Part shown: piece after piece, positions 16,999-24,492 of the stretch
Position numbering within the stretch: the stretch's first letter is position 1
How the letters are laid out: each line of letters starts with the position of its first letter
Assembly: GCF_004745595.1 (NCBI RefSeq)
Contig: NZ_SRLH01000004.1
Span: 412,311-476,310, forward strand
From: Flavobacterium humi
Lineage (GTDB): Bacteria > Bacteroidota > Bacteroidia > Flavobacteriales > Flavobacteriaceae
Reading direction: 5' to 3'
DNA length: 64,000 nucleotides
Notes under the pieces: model-generated
What the model saw: only the letters and a program-made list of their open reading frames with translations
Told to the model about the DNA's origin: nothing
The model's database searches: none
Translations under genes and position numbers: made by a program

Positions 16999-17646
16999 AT
17001 GATAGAACTATTACGCAATACCGTTATTCTATATGGCTTGCTACCGCTGGTCCTGCTATTGGTACTTAAGCGGAAAGTGAGCAAAGAAGTAATTTACCTT
17101 GAACCCTTTATATGGTTTGTAGCTTTAGGCAGTCTTTATGAATTCATTTTTACCATACTATTGAAGGTAAACAGCGATTACTGGCTGCGATTCAATAAAA
17201 TAGCTGCTTTTGCATTGATTGCCTATTTTTTTTACCATCTTTTACGCAAACGGTATACGCTTTTCTATATCTTATTTTCAGCTGTTTACTGTTTCTTTTA
17301 TTTTTGGCTCCTATATTTTTTTTGGAAATCCTCTGATAACCTGTTAACGAATTCGTATCTTACCATTTTTCAGTTGGTAGTGGTTTTGCTTTTTGCTATC
17401 TTATGGTTTAGGAATTTGTTCCTAGAACTTTATTTTGATTCATTACTCAGGAACCCTGCATTTTACTTTGTCTCCGGTTTACTTTTATTTTACGCCGGCA
17501 GCGTCTTTTTATACCTGCTGAGTGATGCGCTTTATAAGCAAGCCCCTACAGATTTTGCTAACTTATGGACGCTTATCATGACAATGCTGAATTTTATTTT
17601 CAGGACCTTATTAATTTTTGGAATTTGGAAGGGAAAAGTGAAATAG
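16999..17646 (+). CDS. Polytopic (about seven-helix) membrane protein linked to a histidine kinase
   Basis: 215 residues, almost entirely hydrophobic helices: TVILYGLLPLVLLLVL, PFIWFVALGSLYEFIFTILL, IAAFALIAYFFYHLL, LFYILFSAVYCFFYFWLLYFF and others. It ends IFRTLLIFGIWKGKVK. No enzyme motif is seen. The gene directly precedes a histidine kinase with only one membrane helix, so it probably supplies the sensing part of that system. The neighbouring genes read on without a gap. Confidence 0.75.
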   Translation: MIELLRNTVILYGLLPLVLLLVLKRKVSKEVIYLEPFIWFVALGSLYEFIFTILLKVNSDYWLRFNKIAAFALIAYFFYHLLRKRYTLFYILFSAVYCFFYFWLLYFFWKSSDNLLTNSYLTIFQLVVVLLFAILWFRNLFLELYFDSLLRNPAFYFVSGLLLFYAGSVFLYLLSDALYKQAPTDFANLWTLIMTMLNFIFRTLLIFGIWKGKVK

Positions 17647-18386
17647 CTTCAACGCTTTGGATAGGGACGGCGGTTATGCTGCTGTTTGCCTTTGGCATAT
17701 TGTTCCTTGTTTTATTTTACCAGAATTATTTCATCAAAATGAAACGCAGGGAAGCCGAACTCTTATTGAAAGCCTCCCTGGAAAGCGAAAAGCAGGAACG
17801 GGTGCGTATTGCTGCAGACCTTCATGATGGCGTTTCCGGCGACCTGAATGCCATTCGGAATTACCTGTCCATTTTACAGCGCAACGAGCAGGATACTGAA
17901 AAGAAAGCGCTTTTTGCCGAAATCAAAAGTGGGGTGGAAGCCGCTCTGGAAAACACCCGGCAAGTATCCTACAAACTTATGCCGCCCTTATTGGAACTGG
18001 CAGGATTTACAGCAGCATTGCAGGATTATTTCGAACGGCTCACACTGAATTCCAAGATTCAATTCGAAGTGAACTGTACGACAGATGCTCCTGAGATTTT
18101 CCAACAAACCGGTTACGAACTCTTGCGTATTGTCCAGGAACTTACAACCAATATGATCAAACACGGTGCCATTACCCATTGCCATGTGGCTATATCTTCC
18201 TCTAATGAAGAATACCGTCTTGAGATTACCGATGACGGGACACCCTTTGATTTTAAAGGACAATTGGCAGTTGCCACAGGAAGCGGCCTCAAGAATATCA
18301 GTTCCAGGTTGAAGGTCATAGGAGCACGGATGGAACAAAAGGAAGCGCCAAAAGGGAATCATTTCACAATTACATTAAAAAAATAA
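17565..18386 (+). CDS. NarL-type sensor histidine kinase
   Basis: Single-pass inner-membrane kinase. One helix (TLWIGTAVMLLFAFGILFLVLFYQNYF) precedes the HisKA_3 dimerisation box RIAADLHDGVSGDLNAI, with phospho-accepting H87, and a C-terminal HATPase (ELTTNMIKHG, EITDDGTPFD, GSGLKNISSRL). The ATG at 17565 overlaps the membrane gene by 82 bases in another frame and gives an odd first 25 residues. A TTG at 17625 or an ATG at 17676 is more likely the true start. It phosphorylates the regulator encoded 2 bases downstream. Confidence 0.88.
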   Translation: MDAYHDNAEFYFQDLINFWNLEGKSEIASTLWIGTAVMLLFAFGILFLVLFYQNYFIKMKRREAELLLKASLESEKQERVRIAADLHDGVSGDLNAIRNYLSILQRNEQDTEKKALFAEIKSGVEAALENTRQVSYKLMPPLLELAGFTAALQDYFERLTLNSKIQFEVNCTTDAPEIFQQTGYELLRIVQELTTNMIKHGAITHCHVAISSSNEEYRLEITDDGTPFDFKGQLAVATGSGLKNISSRLKVIGARMEQKEAPKGNHFTITLKK

Positions 18387-18388
18387 AT

Positions 18389-19048
18389 ATGCTGCAAATA
18401 GGCTTGGTTGATGATCATCGTCTTTTTAGAAAGAGCCTGGCGCTTTTAATTGCCGCCATCGATGGTGCCGAAGTGGCTTTACAGGCCGGCGATGGGAACG
18501 AATTTTTAGAACAACTGGAGTCTGTCCCGATTGATTTGGTCTTGCTCGATATCCAAATGCCTGGAATGGACGGTTATGAAACCTGCAAGCAACTGCGTAA
18601 ACGATACCCGGAGATCAAAATCCTGATCATTTCCCAGCTCACTACCAAAGAAAGTATTCACAAAGTCATGGAATTGGGCGCCAATGGGTTTTTCTCCAAG
18701 GATGCCGAACCCGAAAAACTCGAAAAAGCCATCTTGGGCATTAAAACAAAAGATTATTTTTTCGACGACGACCTGGCTTCTGTAATCCGTGAAGCCATAC
18801 TATGGGAAAAACGCCTGCCACTTAATCTTTTGGCTTCCCCAGTACCGATTACCCGCCGTGAAATGGATGTCATACGATTAGCCTGCAAAGAAATGAGCAG
18901 CTACGAAATTGCCGACAAGCTTTGCATCAATGTGCGTACCGTCGAAACCCACCGCAAACGGATCATGGAAAAAACCAACTCTAAAAACTTCATAGGAGTG
19001 GTGCTGTTTGCCTTACGGCATGGGTTATTGTTGTTGGAGGAGGTGTGA
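18389..19048 (+). CDS. LuxR/NarL-family response regulator
   Basis: 219 residues: a receiver domain with acidic pair VDDH (8-9) and phosphorylated Asp54 in LVLLDIQMPGMDG, and the conserved lysine in FFSKDAEPEKL. A C-terminal LuxR-type helix-turn-helix follows (ITRREMDVIRLACKEMSSYEIADKLCINVRTVETHRKRIMEK). It is the partner of the kinase immediately upstream. The targets are unknown; the hairpin-bearing 16.6 kb region of its own operon is a candidate. Confidence 0.93.
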   Translation: MLQIGLVDDHRLFRKSLALLIAAIDGAEVALQAGDGNEFLEQLESVPIDLVLLDIQMPGMDGYETCKQLRKRYPEIKILIISQLTTKESIHKVMELGANGFFSKDAEPEKLEKAILGIKTKDYFFDDDLASVIREAILWEKRLPLNLLASPVPITRREMDVIRLACKEMSSYEIADKLCINVRTVETHRKRIMEKTNSKNFIGVVLFALRHGLLLLEEV

Positions 19049-19213
19049 GGGATAGGGTTGTTTTTTATTAAGAACAAAGAAGCAAGAACCAAGAGCAAAG
19101 AAATAGTTTTGTTGAGATTTACTTTGTCAGTCCGCTTCACTCGTGCACTCCTTTGCCGGAATGACAAGATCACGCAAGCTTTAGCCTATGCATGATGTTT
19201 TATCTTAACGTTT

Positions 19214-19506
19214 GTCATCCCGACGAAGGAGGGATCTCCCCAATCTTTCCACGCCCTACACCACGCCCTTTTGTTTTTTACGCAAAAAATCAAGGAAGTA
19301 TTTTAGCGTTGGCAGAAAGGAGGGAACCAAAAAGCGAGGAGGAACGAAGAGCGGCCTGATTCCCGATAAGAAAATCCGTAGATTTTAAGTAAAAAACAAT
19401 CAGGCTTGATTTTTTGTTTCTTTTAGTTCACCGTAAATTTATTTTCATCGGTGTTCACTGAACCTCATACTTCGGTTTGTATCAAGGCAAAAGAAAAAGA
19501 AACAAG
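19214..19506. repeat. Large folded repeat, copy 1
   Basis: Headed GTCATCCCGACGAAGGAGGG. Outer arms TTGTTTTTTAC (19271-19281) and GTAAAAAACAA (19389-19399); inner arms GGGAA (19322-19326) and TTCCC (19360-19364). The terminal TTTCTTTT/AAAAGAAA stem carries an extra ~60-base segment, TTCACCG...ACTTCGGTTTGTATCAA, between its arms. Confidence 0.75.
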
Positions 19507-19639
19507 AAATCAGTTTACAGAGATTACTTCGTCAGTTCGCTACACTCGTGTCCTCTTTCGTCGGAATGACAAACGTTGCGCAATCTTGTCATTCCGACAA
19601 AGGAGGAATCTTTTCAAGTAAAACTGCTGTTAGTATTTT

Positions 19640-19765
19640 CTTTGTGGCAAAAAAACAATCCCAAATAATTTTGCCACAAAAACTGTGGCAAAAAAAATAC
19701 AACAGAAAAAATTGCCACAACTTTTGTGGCAAAAAAATAATTTGAAGAAAAATTGCCACAAATTT
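19640..19765. repeat. TTGTGGCAA palindrome cluster, copy A
   Basis: Six half-sites TTGTGGCAA or TTGCCACAA in alternating orientation, separated by A/T-rich spacers. Neighbouring half-sites pair as short hairpins, for example TTTTGCCACA AAAAC TGTGGCAAAA. About 150 bases including the left flank are nearly identical to 33146-33305. Confidence 0.8.
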
Positions 19766-20039
19766 TGTAAGAATGCCTGAAACAAAAATTCGGACTATTT
19801 GCTTTTGGATAATTGCTGTTGAGAATATTCAGATGATATTGATACATACTTTATTGCATGAGGGGAAATTTTAGATTTATCTTAACAGGAAAGTCATTAA
19901 ATAGATAAGAAAGACAATGTTTGAATATAACAATACTATGATGAGTTATAAGGATGGAAAAGTAAGTGTTTATACGTATTGCTTGAAGGTCAAAATATGT
20001 ATAAATTGCCTTGTATAGAAATCTTAAACTATAGTAATC

Positions 20040-20234
20040 ATGACAAAAGTTATAATCGTAAATATTAACTCTGAACTGAAGGAAAAATTAAAAGAAAATA
20101 TTCATTTTCTTGAATTTGAACCGACGCAATTAAATCAATACTTAGAGGAAGGCTGGGTGATTAGAAGTGTAGAGTTTGTAGCACCGTCAGATTCTTTATT
20201 TTCATTTAGTGCTGTTTATGTTATAGGTAAATAA
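20040..20234 (+). CDS. Small hypothetical protein
   Basis: 64 residues, MTKVIIVNINSELKEKLKENI to VYVIGK, soluble and acidic-lysine mixed. The WVIRSVEFVAPSDSLFSFSAVYVI stretch looks like two beta strands and resembles the layout of short DUF4177-type proteins, though I cannot assign it. It lies just before the palindromic element and the first attC-like site. No ribosome-binding signal decides the start; the ATG follows an A-rich stretch. Confidence 0.5.
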   Translation: MTKVIIVNINSELKEKLKENIHFLEFEPTQLNQYLEEGWVIRSVEFVAPSDSLFSFSAVYVIGK

Positions 20235-20243
20235 TAGACAATA

Positions 20244-20374
20244 AACCCGATAGCACGGATTTGCAACCCGTGCTCACAAAGAAAATAAAGAGCAAAAGCT
20301 TTAAAAAGTTGAATCTTATATTAGATTTGTAATAATTGGAACTGGCACAGATTGCAAATCCGCGCTATCGGGTT
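20244..20374. repeat. REPIN-like inverted repeat element
   Basis: A left arm beginning AACCCGATAGCACGGATTTG (20244-20274) and a right arm ending AATCCGCGCTATCGGGTT (20345-20374) are reverse complements over about 28 of 31 positions. They enclose ~70 AT-rich bases. The arm sequence recalls elements mobilised by REP-associated (RAYT) transposases in Bacteroidota; none is encoded here. It abuts the truncated left half of the first attC-like site. Confidence 0.65.
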
Positions 20375-20490
20375 GGTGCGATCGCGAATTTTGTAGAAAA
20401 TAAATGTTTACGTTTCGCAAGAAATTTTATCTTAACCGAAAATAATCAGTTCTAAACTTTGTAGACTTGCCAAGCGTCGGAACGTTATGC
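20375..20490 (+). other. attC-like cassette junction 1 (5' end lost)
   Basis: The 3' part, from GCGATCGCGAATTTTG through TTTCGCAAGAAATTTTATCTTA to AAGCGTCGGAACGTTATGC, aligns with the complete site at 26017-26155. The opening TAACAGCGG half is absent, replaced by the palindromic element. Right-hand core GTTATGC at 20484. Confidence 0.6.
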
Positions 20491-20518
20491 GGCTGCAAAT
20501 TAACCAAACATTCATATT

Positions 20519-22045
20519 ATGCCTTCAATTATAATTGAAAATCTAAAGAATATCAGGCTGCTAAACTTTGAGATTCCAAATGGAGGAGTACATGTTTTAA
20601 CGAGTGTTAATGGATCGGGAAAAACAACTCTACTTACATGCCTAGAAAGAATAATAAATAGTTATGCATTTCAAAGGCATTTCAAGACTTCTAATAATGA
20701 TCAATTTGATAATTATAGGAATGCAAGAATAACATATATTAGAAATGCCACTACTTCTGTCACATACAGATATAAAAATACGCGGTGGGTACCAGCTCCA
20801 AGGAAAAATTCCAATCTTCTATTACATTTGGGTTTTAGTCAGGTAATTTATTTAACTTCTAGCGATGAAAGGTTTTATATACAAAATCAAGAATTAAATA
20901 CAGCGAACATTTCAGCAGCTTCTCAATTTATAAAAGATGGGATGAATGAAATTTTTCAAACAACTAAATTTACAGATTTACGTAGAATTAAATTGATTGG
21001 AAAAGGTTTAGGTAATGTTAGACGAAATTTCGGATATGTTTTACCCCTAGGAACAGTTGGAGGTCAGAACAGGTATTTTTCTGAAAAGAATTTTAGTTTA
21101 GGCGAAGTTCTTATATTGAATGCATTAAGTGAATTAAGTAATGCTGTAAATAATGGTTTAGTTTTAATCGACGAAATTGAGCTAGCATTACATCCTAAAG
21201 TCCAAATCCTTTTTTTAAATTTCTTAAAAAGAATTGCCAATAATAAAAACCTAACTGTTATTTTATCGACACATTCATCTAGTTTAATAAAAGCAGCTCC
21301 TAGGCTTATTTTTCTATCAAGAAATTCAAATGGGAATGTTGAAGTAGAATATGATTGCTATCCCGCAATAGCATTACAAAATGTTGCAATAACCGAAGAA
21401 GTACAACCGGATATTGTTTTTTTTGTTGAAGATATTTCAGCTAAATATCTATTGCAAGAACTTATAAATTACTATCTAACACATATAAATACAACACGAA
21501 GACCAATAATGAAAATACTTCCTGTTGCTGGATATAAACAAACTGTATACTTCATGGTTTCATCAATGTCTTATTTAATACCATCAAATACTAAAGTCTA
21601 TAGTTTTCTTGATCAAGATGTGCAATTAACCATAAATACATTGGCTGTAAAAGTGAACAGAACAATTAGCGAACAAGAATTATTAAATGTATTTAATGCA
21701 AATAACCAAATAATTAAATATTTACCAATTACACCTGAGCTAGGAATTGTTACTCACTTAAATAATAATCCTACAACACATATAATTCCACTACAAAACT
21801 TATTTAACGAAGTTTTCGACATTTCTCAAATTATTGTTGATGAAAATAATCGTGGACTAGTCTATTCTGCAAACCCAAGAGATGCTGCAAAGGTTAGAAT
21901 ACAATATTATATTGAGAGAATAAAAAATGCTACAAATTTAGATGAGCCTAGAATAAAAATTATGCTGACGCAATATTATTCTATATATTATGGAATAAAT
22001 AATGTTGGTCTTTTACAAGGACTATTAAATCCTATTTTCGTATAA
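20519..22045 (+). CDS. OLD-type ATPase with C-terminal TOPRIM-like nuclease domain, candidate anti-phage gene
   Basis: 508 residues. An ABC-type ATPase is shown by Walker A NGSGKTT (31-37), signature SLGE (193-196), Walker B LVLIDE (D218, E219) and the switch histidine STHS (H252). The C-terminal part has VFFVEDISAK (E304) and YSFLDQDVQ (D365, D367), the acidic pattern of an OLD-family TOPRIM nuclease. OLD proteins cut DNA and many act against phages, alone or with a helicase partner; none is adjacent, so this is a single-gene type. It occupies the first cassette of the array, directly behind a GTTATGC junction. The codons are much more AT-rich than in flanking core genes. Confidence 0.8.
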   Translation: MPSIIIENLKNIRLLNFEIPNGGVHVLTSVNGSGKTTLLTCLERIINSYAFQRHFKTSNNDQFDNYRNARITYIRNATTSVTYRYKNTRWVPAPRKNSNLLLHLGFSQVIYLTSSDERFYIQNQELNTANISAASQFIKDGMNEIFQTTKFTDLRRIKLIGKGLGNVRRNFGYVLPLGTVGGQNRYFSEKNFSLGEVLILNALSELSNAVNNGLVLIDEIELALHPKVQILFLNFLKRIANNKNLTVILSTHSSSLIKAAPRLIFLSRNSNGNVEVEYDCYPAIALQNVAITEEVQPDIVFFVEDISAKYLLQELINYYLTHINTTRRPIMKILPVAGYKQTVYFMVSSMSYLIPSNTKVYSFLDQDVQLTINTLAVKVNRTISEQELLNVFNANNQIIKYLPITPELGIVTHLNNNPTTHIIPLQNLFNEVFDISQIIVDENNRGLVYSANPRDAAKVRIQYYIERIKNATNLDEPRIKIMLTQYYSIYYGINNVGLLQGLLNPIFV

Positions 22046-22192
22046 GCACATTCGCATAGCAATAGAGTACCAGGCAAGAAAGAAGCTACTTTAAAACCTT
22101 TCTCTGAACTTTCTAAATCGGGAAAAGTTGTGAATGCTTATAACGCTTTGTTAATGGCAAAAGAAATGAGTAAAAAGAAAAATAACAACTGA
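22046..22192 (+). pseudogene. C-terminal remnant of an unidentified protein
   Basis: Forty-eight in-frame codons end at TGA (22190) without a start codon: ..RVPGKKEATLKPFSELSK.. to ..KEMSKKKNNN. The composition looks like a genuine protein tail, lysine-rich at the end. It follows the ATPase stop codon directly, behind a degraded CGCATAGC that may be the remains of that cassette's attC. Probably debris of a former cassette. Confidence 0.4.
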
Positions 22193-22200
22193 TTTGAAAT

Positions 22201-22365
22201 ATGAAATTTCTACCCATTTTATTATTCGTTATTTTACTTGTACGAGATATAAGAAAGTTTGCTTCGTCCTATAAGGAAACAAACATTGTAAACTATAAAG
22301 ATATTTTAGGTATTGTAATTATGGTAATTGGGATTGAATTAGTCTTGTATCATACTTTGGAGTAG
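22201..22365 (+). CDS. Small two-helix membrane protein
   Basis: 54 residues, MKFLPILLFVILLVRDIRKF to LVLYHTLE. Two hydrophobic segments (FLPILLFVILLV and DILGIVIMVIGIELVLY) flank a charged loop, so an inner-membrane hairpin is expected. The family is unknown. It sits between the ATPase and FRG cassettes on the same strand and may be a separate cassette whose attC has decayed. Confidence is limited by size. Confidence 0.45.
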   Translation: MKFLPILLFVILLVRDIRKFASSYKETNIVNYKDILGIVIMVIGIELVLYHTLE

Positions 22366-22421
22366 GAAAGAAAAAGATATTGAGTGCTTTTTTTGGAAAA
22401 GTTAAAGAGTACTTGCGTATA

Positions 22422-22440
22422 TTTATGAGTTAGCAGTAAC
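22422..22440 (+). other. Degenerate cassette junction 2
   Basis: GTTAGCAGTAAC at 22429 is the left boundary of the FRG cassette and complements GCTACTGCTAAC at its right end in 11 of 12 positions. The attC body that should precede it is not recognisable. Confidence 0.55.
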
Positions 22441-22460
22441 TTTAAACGAAGTTTAAAACG

Positions 22461-23162
22461 ATGAAAGAAACAACTCTAAAATCAATTGATCAATTGCATA
22501 AATTTTTGGAGCGATTCCGAAAAGCAAGTCATTTTAAATTTAGAGGTCAAAGTGATAAATATTGGGAATTAACCCCAAAAGCTGGAAGACAAGAGTTTAA
22601 AAAAGTAAGAGATATTACCATATTTGAACATTGGAAAAGACGAGCACCATACTACCTAGAAAGAGAAAATTATAATGAATGGGAGTTGCTATCAATTGCT
22701 CAACATACTGGGCTTCCAACAAGGCTATTAGATTGGACTCACAATCCACTAGTTGCATTTTTTTTCGCAGCATCGGAAAATTATGAAAAAGATGGAGCCG
22801 TTTATATTTATAAGGCAAATCATCGTGTACTACATGAAAAATATGGTCCCTTTGAACTAACCATTCCAATTGCTTTTTTTCAGCCTAATGTTTCTTCAAA
22901 CAGAATTGCAAATCAATTCGGCTATTTCACTATACATTTAGACCCTAAAAATGCACTAAATGATGATACAAAGGATGGTCATTTAGAAAAACTTATTATT
23001 CCATCAGAACTAAAAAAAGAAATAACACATATGCTTAATCAGTACGGCATAAACTATTTAACTTTATTCCCTGACTTAGAGGGTTTATCAAAACATTTGA
23101 GTTGGTTTGCAGAAAACAACAATTTTTGGAATAATACATTTGATGAAGATGGTTTAGACTAA
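22461..23162 (+). CDS. FRG-domain protein
   Basis: 233 residues. The FRG signature FKFRGQSDKYWELTPKAGR lies near the N-terminus (25-43). Typical later blocks are WELLSIAQHTGLPTRLLDWTHNPLVAFFFA and the C-terminal LFPDLEGLSKHLSW. FRG proteins recur in phages, toxins and defence loci; their activity is not well defined and resembles mono-ADP-ribosyltransferase-like folds in some proposals. It is the single gene of a cassette bounded by GTTAGCAGTAAC and GCTACTGCTAAC. No partner gene is seen. Confidence 0.85.
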   Translation: MKETTLKSIDQLHKFLERFRKASHFKFRGQSDKYWELTPKAGRQEFKKVRDITIFEHWKRRAPYYLERENYNEWELLSIAQHTGLPTRLLDWTHNPLVAFFFAASENYEKDGAVYIYKANHRVLHEKYGPFELTIPIAFFQPNVSSNRIANQFGYFTIHLDPKNALNDDTKDGHLEKLIIPSELKKEITHMLNQYGINYLTLFPDLEGLSKHLSWFAENNNFWNNTFDEDGLD

Positions 23163-23164
23163 AA

Positions 23165-23294
23165 GCTACTGCTAACAGCGGTTTCGCAAGATTAGGGGTT
23201 TAGTGGAATTACCGTTTTATTTCATATATTCGTTTCGGTAGAAAATACTCTGCTACAAAGTCCCTAACCTCGCCAAGCCGCGGAACGTTAACTG
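23165..23294 (+). other. attC-like site 3 (complete)
   Basis: Opens CTGCTAACAGCGGTTTCGC and closes CTCGCCAAGCCGCGGAACG before GTTAACTG. GCGG-TT-GC-AG-TTAGGG on the left pairs with CCCTAACCTCGCCAAGCCGC on the right, leaving unpaired bases as attC sites do. An inner TACCG/CGGTA pair extends the fold. Confidence 0.8.
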
Positions 23295-23320
23295 CTATTG
23301 AAACAAACATAATCGTAAAA

Positions 23321-23968
23321 ATGAAACTTGACGAAAACAACTCAATAATTTTAAATGAACTTGGAGAAGTTTCAAAAGACTTTTTAGAGATAGGAATCGA
23401 TTCACTAATTAAAGACGGAGCCTTAAAAGATATACCTATTGTCGGTTCGATATTTAGTTTAGCTAAAGTTGGATATAGCATCAAAGATCAAATCTTACTT
23501 AAGAAGATATGCTTATTTCTGTTTGAACTTAAGGAAATTTCAGATTTAGATAAAAATCAGTTCATCCATAAAATAGATACAGATAACAATTATAAAAAAA
23601 AAGTTAGCGAAAGTCTCTTGCTAATACTTGACAAATTTAATGACTACAATAAGGCGGAAATGTTAGGAAAGCTATTTGCCGCTGCTATTAAAGGAGAAAT
23701 TGATTATAAAATGTTTTCAAAATTGTCACATATAATCGACAGAGCTTATTTTGAAGACTTAAAAGTGTTAGTTTCAATTTATAATAATGGAATTACATTA
23801 TACGAATACGATGAATTAGATGAATTATACAGTATCGGCGTTCTGACAAATCTTGGAATTAGTGGTGACATATTTTTACATGATCAGGATGACAAAGTTC
23901 CTAATACTAAAAATGAATTTGAAATTAATATCTACGGAAAAAAGATAGTTGAATTAATATTTCAATAG
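23321..23968 (+). CDS. Hypothetical protein with a central hydrophobic segment
   Basis: 215 residues, family not recognised. A mildly hydrophobic glycine-containing stretch (DIPIVGSIFSLAKVGYSI, about 38-55) is followed by charged helices, and the C-terminus is predicted beta (LYSIGVLTNLGISGDIFL, FEINIYGKKIVELIF). Such a short hydrophobic core in a soluble protein recalls abortive-infection and pore-forming effectors, but that is only a guess. It is the single gene of the cassette that starts GTTAACTGC at 23287. Confidence 0.6.
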   Translation: MKLDENNSIILNELGEVSKDFLEIGIDSLIKDGALKDIPIVGSIFSLAKVGYSIKDQILLKKICLFLFELKEISDLDKNQFIHKIDTDNNYKKKVSESLLLILDKFNDYNKAEMLGKLFAAAIKGEIDYKMFSKLSHIIDRAYFEDLKVLVSIYNNGITLYEYDELDELYSIGVLTNLGISGDIFLHDQDDKVPNTKNEFEINIYGKKIVELIFQ

Positions 23969-24046
23969 TTAATATTAGCTAATTGTAGAGAGAATACTCT
24001 GCTCCAAAGACTCCAGCCTAGCAAAACCCCGGCACGTTGACAGTAA
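23960..24046 (+). other. attC-like site 4 (shortened)
   Basis: Begins at TTTCAATAGTTAAT, a version of the expected complement of the cassette's own left end with three bases missing. It continues GAATACTCTGCTCCAAAGACT, closely like site 3, to CAAAACCCCGGCACGTTGACAG. The left interior half is missing. Confidence 0.55.
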
Positions 24047-24151
24047 TTATTGGGCAGAAAGAAAATTAAGAACATAAATTGGGAAACATAAAAAAGAAAT
24101 TATAAATTTACAATTAACTATTTCCGAGTAAGTTTAAATAAGAATTTATCC

Positions 24152-24236
24152 GGAGATGGCAGAGTGGTTTATTGCGCTTGTCTGAAACACAAGTGGACGT
24201 TTATTCTTCCCACGGGTTCGAATCCCGTTCTCTCCG
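24152..24236 (+). tRNA. tRNA-Ser-like gene with aberrant acceptor and anticodon, possibly a pseudo-tRNA
   Basis: 85 bases with a T arm ACGGG TTCGAAT CCCGT, a long type-II variable arm of about 18 bases, a GTGG-containing D loop and discriminator G, all serine-like. The acceptor 5' strand GGAGATG pairs with TCTCTCC only at five positions plus a wobble, with one mismatch. The five-base anticodon stem CTTGT/ACAAG encloses CTGAAAC, which would place GAA (Phe) at the anticodon, whereas serine would need TGA. It is either a decayed serine tRNA with small deletions or an unusual tRNA-like RNA. It lies within a cassette. Confidence 0.6.
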
Positions 24237-24310
24237 CTAAATTTTAGTTATGGCTCCCGAGGGAGCCATTTGGGATTTTAGACAACTTCAATTAATTTTA
24301 AAAACTACCT

Positions 24311-24439
24311 ATGGGAATTTGCAAACTTTGTCAAAAAGAGAAAAAATTAATAGAGGCTCATATAGTTCCAAAATTCATGTTCCAAAAAATAAAAGATGAA
24401 AATCACTCTTTTTATGACATTACTTATAATAGATATTAG
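24311..24439 (+). pseudogene. Truncated N-terminus of a Cys-x2-Cys zinc-ribbon/HNH-like protein
   Basis: 42 codons, MGICKLCQKEKKLIEAHIVPKF to TYNRY, then a stop. The CKLC pair followed by an (A/S)HIVPKF motif is the opening of a larger family of putative HNH-type or zinc-binding proteins. The remainder is absent, so the gene is cut off, probably by cassette rearrangement. Confidence 0.45.
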
Positions 24440-24492
24440 AAAAATAACTCAATATAAAAAAAGAATAAGTTCAAATAAAAATATAAAAAGTA

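Larger units (their letters stand above)
19049..20039. other. Gene-free repeat region
   Basis: About 1 kb with no credible gene. It contains an (A)CAAAGAA-like purine-rich stretch (about 19075-19110), one copy of the large folded repeat (19214-19506), a GTCGGAATGACAA/TTGTCATTCCGAC inverted pair (19559-19600) and a TTGTGGCAA palindrome cluster (19640-19765). Nothing was recognised from 19770 to 20039. Confidence 0.6.

Noticed and set aside
16999..18386. Frameshifted single sensor-kinase gene
   Set aside because: The membrane gene ends naturally after its last helix with a basic tail, and the kinase has its own membrane helix; separate genes are more likely, though a sequencing check is cheap.
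19548..19745. Short open frames in the 19.5, 32.7, 33.2-33.6, 34.95 and 35.6 kb repeats
   Set aside because: They are read through palindromic or folded repeats, differ between copies and show no coding pattern.
19640..19765. CRISPR array
   Set aside because: The TTGTGGCAA units alternate in orientation and are only 9-12 bases; spacers are A/T-rich and similar between copies; no cas genes.
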